Source of the DNA: Labia minor
Taxonomy: Eukaryota; Arthropoda; Insecta; Dermaptera; Spongiphoridae
Length of the DNA: 64,000 nucleotides
NCBI GenBank assembly: GCA_963082975.1
Contig: OY720348.1
Coordinates: forward strand, 61,715,719 to 61,779,718
Direction: 5' to 3'
The notes under the pieces: generated by a model
What the model saw: the letters and a program-made list of their open reading frames with translations, nothing else
Database searches by the model: none
What the model was told of the DNA's origin: nothing
Shown: positions 62,901 to 64,000 of the stretch, one piece after another
Numbering within the stretch: the stretch's first letter is position 1
How the letters are laid out: each line of letters begins with the position of its first letter
Made by a program: the position numbers and the translations under genes

Positions 62901-64000
62901 AAATGGAAAATAATGTTGCATCATCTTAATATGAATCTTTCTAAAAAATTGTATTATCTGGTATGTGGTAAGCAATTAATAATTTTCTAACATCTCAGCA
63001 ACTAATTAATTTAAAAAGAAACATTATAATATATTATATATATTTCAATTATTAGAAGTAATTTTATATATTTCATTGAATATTTCGAATCTCATTTCTA
63101 GGATTAATAATTCTTTATTTACCTACTATATTTTACATTTATGTTCAAATAAATATTTTTTAAATTTAATTTCAATTAGTATTTTATTATATTATGTACT
63201 ATAAAAATAAATTTCGATAAAAATTATGAGTTTTTAAAGAAATATTTTGATCTAGAATTAATTATGTATTGATGATTTACACAAACTATATATTTAGTAC
63301 ATATATTTCTACCTATTTGCATATTTATATTTTTTATGATACTAATTATATATTATTTTCTTATATTTTTAGTTCTACTTGTTGAATGGCATACACGATA
63401 CAAATATTCATTTCTTTGGACAGATATATGAAATAATCAAAGTAAAAATGAATGATATCAAGATCACCAATTGGATGGATTGGGGGTACAAACCCCCACG
63501 TAAGTCTTTTCTTTATATTTATTATGAAATAATTGTATTCTTTTAATGGTAATTCCTAATATATACTTAATTTGTTTCTTTTTTTTTTTTGTTTGTTTCA
63601 TGTAACGTTTTTGTTTTCGATGAAAATATTTTACTATATTGGTTCCATCAAAATTGGTGAGTATAATTCTAATGTGAATTATTCTTCGTATAGTTTATTT
63701 CACATTTATTATTGATTTTAGGACAAAACTATTATGTTGAAGAGTTTGTCAACCCATGACCATTGAACAATTATTATAAGTTGTTTTCATTATTTAATAG
63801 TATGATTCCTTTATATAAATATTATATTAATTTTAAACATATTATTATATTTTAATATTTCCATTTTTTTTTCAGATTTCTCATGGATATAAATGATCAT
63901 ACGTGTTGAATAAACAAAATATGAATATTTCTTTCAATCTATTCGTCCTATGTATAGAGAGGGAGGAACAGGAATAGTTGAGAATGAATTAATTTTTGTA
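59993..64000 (+). repeat. Tandem gene-like unit R3 (outermost visible right copy, interrupted)
   Basis: Third right unit, extending past the window and split by a solo LTR at 61425-62512. Open exon-like blocks are 62589-62672 and 63373-63499. It shares the 2-bp deletion in the ATG-bearing block with R2. The LTR lies between the poly-T/CTT block and block 62589-62672, within what reads as an intron. Confidence 0.8.
61425..62512 (-). mobile_element. Solo LTR, private to the right arm
   Basis: 1088 bp with TG...CA ends (TGTATCCGC...GCGGAAACA, short inverted termini) and a perfect 5-bp target duplication ATACG (61420-61424 and 62513-62517). The left arm has the uninterrupted sequence near 1390-1400. 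It is much richer in GC than its surroundings at 61880-62330. On minus, TATAAAAAG (62289-62297) followed by the GC-rich part looks like an LTR promoter and transcribed leader, so transcription would be leftward. No internal retroelement region remains, as expected after LTR-LTR recombination. Superfamily (gypsy or BEL) undetermined. The ORFs within it are not supported. Confidence 0.75.

Larger units (their letters stand above)
40987..64000. repeat. Right arm of giant inverted repeat
   Basis: Reverse complement of the left arm, starting at the shared motif TTAAATATAGCT (left 36247-36258). It lacks the three big left-arm insertions but carries a private solo LTR at 61425-62512. Left base 1 pairs with right base 63903. 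This arm is about 22.9 kb up to that point, against 36.3 kb on the left. The difference is fully accounted for by the listed insertions plus about 10 bp of small indels. Confidence 0.95.

Noticed and set aside
1-64000. Idea that this is a proviral segment of an insect DNA virus
   Set aside because: No viral gene family or segment-circularisation motif is recognised. A tandem array in a palindrome does not by itself indicate it.
1-64000. Pure assembly artefact explaining the palindrome
   Set aside because: Each arm has private insertions with clean ends and arm-specific SNPs in all units, so the arms are at least partly distinct molecules. Haplotype mixing cannot be fully excluded from sequence alone.

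Overview
The window is eukaryotic, very AT-rich, intron-bearing and crowded with transposons. The element families present (BED-finger hAT, Helentron-like elements with an endonuclease ORF, short HINE/DINE-like elements, an RTE-type LINE tail, Ty3/gypsy, a solo LTR) point to an arthropod, most likely an insect. I cannot name the species. No rRNA, CRISPR or prokaryotic operon structure is present.

The dominant structure is a giant inverted repeat. The left arm runs from before base 1 to 36258, the right arm from 40987 past the end of the window, and a 4.7 kb spacer (36259-40986) lies between them. From about 8.5 to 18.6 kb, left and right coordinates always sum to 62821, so there is no net length difference across 10 kb, microsatellites included. 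The arms do differ by large private insertions. The left arm alone has two Helentron-like elements (19436-21967 and 22489-24127) and a 10.3 kb block (about 25.4-35.7 kb). The right arm alone has a solo LTR (61425-62512).

At the outer end of each arm is a tandem array of about 3.55 kb units, three visible per arm. They are transcribed outward: minus strand at 1-9930, plus strand at 52891-64000. Each unit looks like a decaying or fast-evolving small-exon gene of unknown family, with several open exons, consensus splice sites and an internal duplication of its last exons. Copies differ by frameshifts and by arm-specific SNPs.

The unique parts of the arms (9931-19435 and its mirror 43340-52890) are mostly AT-rich sequence without long ORFs. 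They hold one HINE-like element and a candidate gene start (46176 plus strand; mirror 16645 minus strand) of unknown function. Near the centre each arm carries an RTE-type LINE tail and a degenerate C2H2 zinc-finger pseudogene.

The 10.3 kb left-arm block is a nest. A degenerate Ty3/gypsy fragment is split by a complete hAT element (27538-33882) with perfect 8-bp target duplications. A 504-residue transposase in six in-frame exons can be read from this hAT. The hAT is itself invaded by a Helentron (which carries a HINE) and, inside an intron, by a 1.35 kb TA-inserting element. The spacer is mostly one non-autonomous hAT-like element (36411-39802) filled with LINE, foldback and tRNA-like debris.
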